A stretch of DNA of 64,000 nt, taken from assembly GCA_030562195.1 (NCBI GenBank), contig JAUJPP010000011.1, positions 558,001 to 622,000 of the forward strand. Reading direction: 5' to 3'. Under the pieces are notes generated by a model, which was given only the letters and a program-made list of their open reading frames with translations, did not search any database and was not told the DNA's origin. This document shows positions 60,304-64,000 of this stretch, one piece after another (the stretch's first letter is position 1; each line of letters begins with the position of its first letter). The position numbers and the translations under genes were made by a program. Source of the stretch: Nipponacmea schrenckii. Lineage: Eukaryota; Mollusca; Gastropoda; Lottiidae.

Positions 60304-62433
60304 CTAGTTGTGGGACTTTGCTTTCAGCAAAGTCCCAGTTTGTTTTCGGTTTGTCAATTCTTTTTTTTGTGGGACTTTGCTACCGCAAAGTCCCAGTTTG
60401 TTTTCGGTTTGTCAATTCTTTTTTTTTTTTTTTTTTTTTTTTTTTCGAAATTTACACACCTCACTGCGCCTAGACTGCAATAGTTATAACATTGTCTCAA
60501 CTTCTCTAGACCTTCTGTAGTGGCGACGTGTTGCATAAATATAAAATGGAACATTTTTGCAAAACCGGAAGTGCTACATTGCAACATGTCTAAAAAGTCG
60601 GTCAGTAGCGCTAGAAGTCGCAATTTTTGATCGATTTTCTTCGGGTTTGCATTTTTGAAAACTTGAAACAATTTCCAACAAGATAGCAGTTAAAAAATTT
60701 CGAAATTCGGAAATTCATAGCATACATTTTTTGCCGTATTTTGCACATTTTTGCAACTTTGCTATTTTAAGACCGATTAATCTGAAAATTTGGGTGCCTT
60801 CAAGTATCGCGAATATAAAAACATTGGCAGAGTCAAAATTTTTGCTTCATTTCCGGTTTCAACGTAAAAAGGGTTTAAACTTCCGGTTGACCTACTTGTG
60901 CTGTAATTGATGTATCGCAACAAAATTTATGTCAATCTTAATTAAATTAGAATACAAAAAAACGAAGAAGAAAAAATCCGAACCGGAAGTGAAACTTTGG
61001 CCGCCATCTTGAAATGTTACTTTTTTGTAAAAGTAAAAATGGGGCCTCAGGGTTATGCCTAATTTCTGTGATAATTACATTTCTGGAATCCTCAGTCGAT
61101 TGCGAAAAAAACATTGCGAGCCGATTTTTGAATTTCGCTTTTGCATTTTTGCAACATCCGGTTGAATTTTTTCGAAGTTTTGGGGCTTATTTCTCGTGAC
61201 GTTGACCTTTGGTGACCGTGACCTTTAGTAGGTCAAAGGTCATTGACCTTGGCAATCAGTTGATACTTTGACCTTTGACCTCCAACGTCTACTTCCGGTT
61301 TTATAGCTGCCCCAAAACAGCAAAATTCGCAACTTTGGGTAGCTCTAGAGCGTGACCTAATTAATTTAGAGCGTTATTTTCTCCAGATTCTTAATGCGCT
61401 TTTTGTCCTCTTTCCAACGATATATAACAAAAGTTTGTAAAATGAAAATTGAGCTTTTTGATTTTTGAACATAACAGTACAATTTGCTGTATTTACGTTT
61501 GTTTGAAATGTATGTGTGTATATCTCGTGATCTATTGAATGTACAAACTTCAAATTTGTACCGTGAATATAGATTTTGAATGTGATTAGATTCACGCTAA
61601 AAAAAATGAGATGGGCGTGGCACATCCGGGTAAATTTCGAAATTACCCTTTTCATGGGTCAGCGAATTACGTCTGTAGGAAAAAGCGTTTTTTTTAAAAA
61701 GTACTTTGCACACAGATACCTCATTGCTTTGGCCAGTTCATCCCAGAAAATCAGATGATTCGGCCTATTTGTTGCAATTTCTCGACAATAGCAAACCGGT
61801 TAATTTTGGAAGCTTATTTCTCATGACCTTGACCATTGGTGACCTTGAGCGTTTCTAGGTCAAAGGTCATTGACCTTATCTATCATTTAATAATTTGACA
61901 TTTGACCTCCGACGTCAACTTCCGGTTTTATAGCTGCCCGAAAACAGCAAAATTCACAAATTTGGACTGCTCTAGAGCGTGACCTAATTAATTTAGACGG
62001 TTATTTTTTTCAGATTCCTAAGGCACTTTTTGTCCACTTTCCAGCAATGAATAACAAAAGTTTTTAAAATGAAATTTTAGTTTTTGCACTTTTAAAATTA
62101 AAGTACATTTTGCTTTTTTGAAATGTATTTGTGCATATCTCGTGATCTATTAGATGTTCAAGCTTCAAATTTGTACCGTTAATATACATTTCAAATATGA
62201 TTAGATTTACGCCAAAATAAATGAGATGGGCGTGGCACATCCGGGTAAACTTACAATTTTTCATTTATGTCGGTCAGCGCTCTACGTCTGTAGGAAATAA
62301 CGTTTTTCAAAAGGTACTTTGCACACAGATACATCGTTGCTTTGGCCAGTTTCTCCCAGAAAATCAAATGCTTCGGGCTGTTTGTTGCAATTTTGCAACG
62401 TTAGCAAAGTCCCACTCTGTGCCACGTGTGGCT
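60304..62433 (-). repeat. Repeat unit, inverted near-copy of 43010-45017, double tail
   Basis: Landmarks mirror those of 43010-45017 with a constant coordinate sum of about 105,444. Two tails (loops GAA and GGTA) replace the tailless end of the plus-strand copy. Confidence 0.85.
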
Positions 62434-64000
62434 CTAGTTGCAGTGCGTTCGATTTTCTTCTTGTACTCGTGAAAGTAATGTTAATGAATGTATTTTGATG
62501 CATTTTTTTAAAACAGGAAATGACGTAGCGCATTCCATAGTTTTTCTTTGTTTTTCAATTTGCGGCTTTATTTTTGATTCAATGTTGATCGTTCTTTTTT
62601 AGATAACTACATTGAACTTAGTTCTAAAAGATAGTAATTTGAGAATTAAACATTTCCCAACTTTGTCGCTGACTTTTTGAATTTTGAATTTTTAGCATTT
62701 TTTAACTTCTACAGTTTTCTTTCGATCGACTTGAAAACTTGCAGATATATAGATATTTTGATTGCGAACTATGATTAATTTTCAAAATTTCGATATCACT
62801 TCCGGTTTTGAAGTTATTTGCTTTAAAAGTTGAATTTTGCACTTCCGAAATATTGAAGATATTTAAAAAATTTCTTTTGCAATAAGCTACAATTGTCTAT
62901 TAAATGATGCTAAATTAAAAAAATTCGAACCGGAGGTAACGGATTAGCCGCCATCTTGAGATGATTTACTTTTGTAAAACTCAAAATGGGGCCTCAGGGT
63001 TAAATCTAATTTGCATAATTTTAAATTTTCTGAAAACATCTATCGATTGCGAAAAAAAGTATGGGAAGGGATTTTTGAATTTCGACTTTGCTTTTCCTTT
63101 ATTTCCGGTTGAAATTTTTCAGTAATAGTCAAAACTTTTAAAGGTCATATTTCGCCATATTGACCTCTGGTGACCTTGTGACCTGAACAAAAGTTATTGC
63201 CCTTGATTAAATCTGCCCAATGGTATCTACACTTTTGTTGTCCGATGTTCACTTCCGGTTTTGCAGCCAATTGAAAATCACGAATTTTTATTTTAAAGAG
63301 CTCTATCACGTGACCTAATTTACATAGGACATAATTTCTTACATATTCCTTTTACGCTTAATCTCATCTTTCTATTAATATATCACACTTGGTATTTTGA
63401 TCAAAATTGCGCGTTTAAAAATTTCAAAATTTTGTTATTTCTTCTATACTAACTGTGCGTGTTTTTCTTTAAATCGAAATAGGGTCTCGGGGAATAATTC
63501 GATTTGTGTTATTTTGATGTATATAGAATCTATAACCGATTGAAGAAATATATATGGAAACCGATTTTTGAATTTCGATTTTGATTTTGATTTTTTTACG
63601 ATTAAAATTTTTAAAAACTTTGAAGGGTCGTATATTGTGACGTTGACCTTTGACGAATTTTTGACCTGTACAAACGTGATAGCTCTCGAGAAGATCTATC
63701 CAATGATATATAAAGCTTTACTGTAAGATGTATATTTCCGCTTTCATCGCCATTTAAAAATTGCGAATTTTCCCTATAAAACAATCTGTTAAATGTGTGT
63801 TGCGTTTGGGCGATCTACAAGATATGAGTTTCAGCGATCCAAATTTATTTTTTAGTTTAATCGTTCTACATCCAGTTAAAATGATTCAAAGATTTTATAT
63901 ATATTAAATAAATGAAATTGTGGTTTACTTCCTGTTGTGGGTGATGTAAATATTGAATATTTGGAACGAAATTACAATCTTTAGAATTTTAAATTGTATC
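62434..64000 (-). repeat. Inverted E1 copy, 3' end damaged, 5' end outside the window
   Basis: Matches 35640-37330 in reverse (TCACGTGACCTAATTTACATAG, GATGTTCACTTCCGGTTTTGC, GCGATCTACAAGATATGAG). Directly at CTAG only one S arm (TTGCAGTGCGTTCGA) remains; the second arm and the whole T run are deleted. Confidence 0.8.

Overview
This is an AT-rich eukaryotic scaffold from an invertebrate animal. It carries one divergent paired-class homeobox gene with a spliced homeodomain, many retrotransposons and DNA transposons, and kilobases of non-coding tandem repeats. There are no rRNA genes, tRNA genes, operons or CRISPR arrays that I can see. Three runs of exactly 500 N (10386-10885, 27178-27677, 51686-52185) are scaffold gaps. 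The mixture of DIRS, RNase-H-bearing LINE and GGTCA-rich arrays would suit a spiralian such as a mollusc, but nothing in the window fixes the phylum.

Layout. 1-8641: four and a bit tandem units of a modular repeat family, plus strand. 8642-10385: a diverged relative of the family holding a MITE with TTAA duplications. 10886-16726: the lowest-copy part, with a small tandem repeat, a weak exon candidate, a retroposon-like repeat, the homeobox gene on the minus strand (14279-15309), a hammerhead-like core and a partial duplicate of the gene's 3' flank. 16727-25960: one almost complete DIRS retrotransposon (inverted terminal repeats, internal complementary region, decayed gag, RT-RNase H-methyltransferase-like region, tyrosine recombinase). 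Its left terminal repeat is split by two nested insertions, a 2.25-kb TIR element and a 5'-truncated LINE. 26400-27177: diverged repeat. 27678-48747: plus-strand units of the modular repeat, punctuated by two diverged elements called here E1 (35139-37333) and E2 (47091-48747). 48748-51685: a third element (E3) with a 222-bp LINE insert. 52186-64000: the same repeat family on the minus strand, repeating the order E1, unit, E2.

The repeat family is the most unusual content. Units are built from a 0.63-0.65-kb alpha module (one or two copies) and a beta module (three alternative types), so lengths cluster near 1.45 and 2.08 kb. Each unit starts CTAGA plus a small hairpin plus a 9-12-nt word S. 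It ends with an A tract, then S, a 3-4-nt loop, the reverse complement of S, and AACTAG. S differs between element types, but within each type whose two ends are both visible, start and end carry the same word (exact over 9-12 nt). This looks like asymmetric terminal inverted repeats plus a 3' hairpin, as in Helitron/Helentron-type elements. No transposase or helicase is present, so the class is inference. The modules are also dense in consensus-like sites for nuclear receptors, ETS, YY1 and NRF1 proteins.

The host gene and the transposons show no functional link to one another. The homeobox gene probably encodes a Groucho-dependent repressor (eh1 motif plus Q50 homeodomain), but its first visible exon needs two frame changes to read through.
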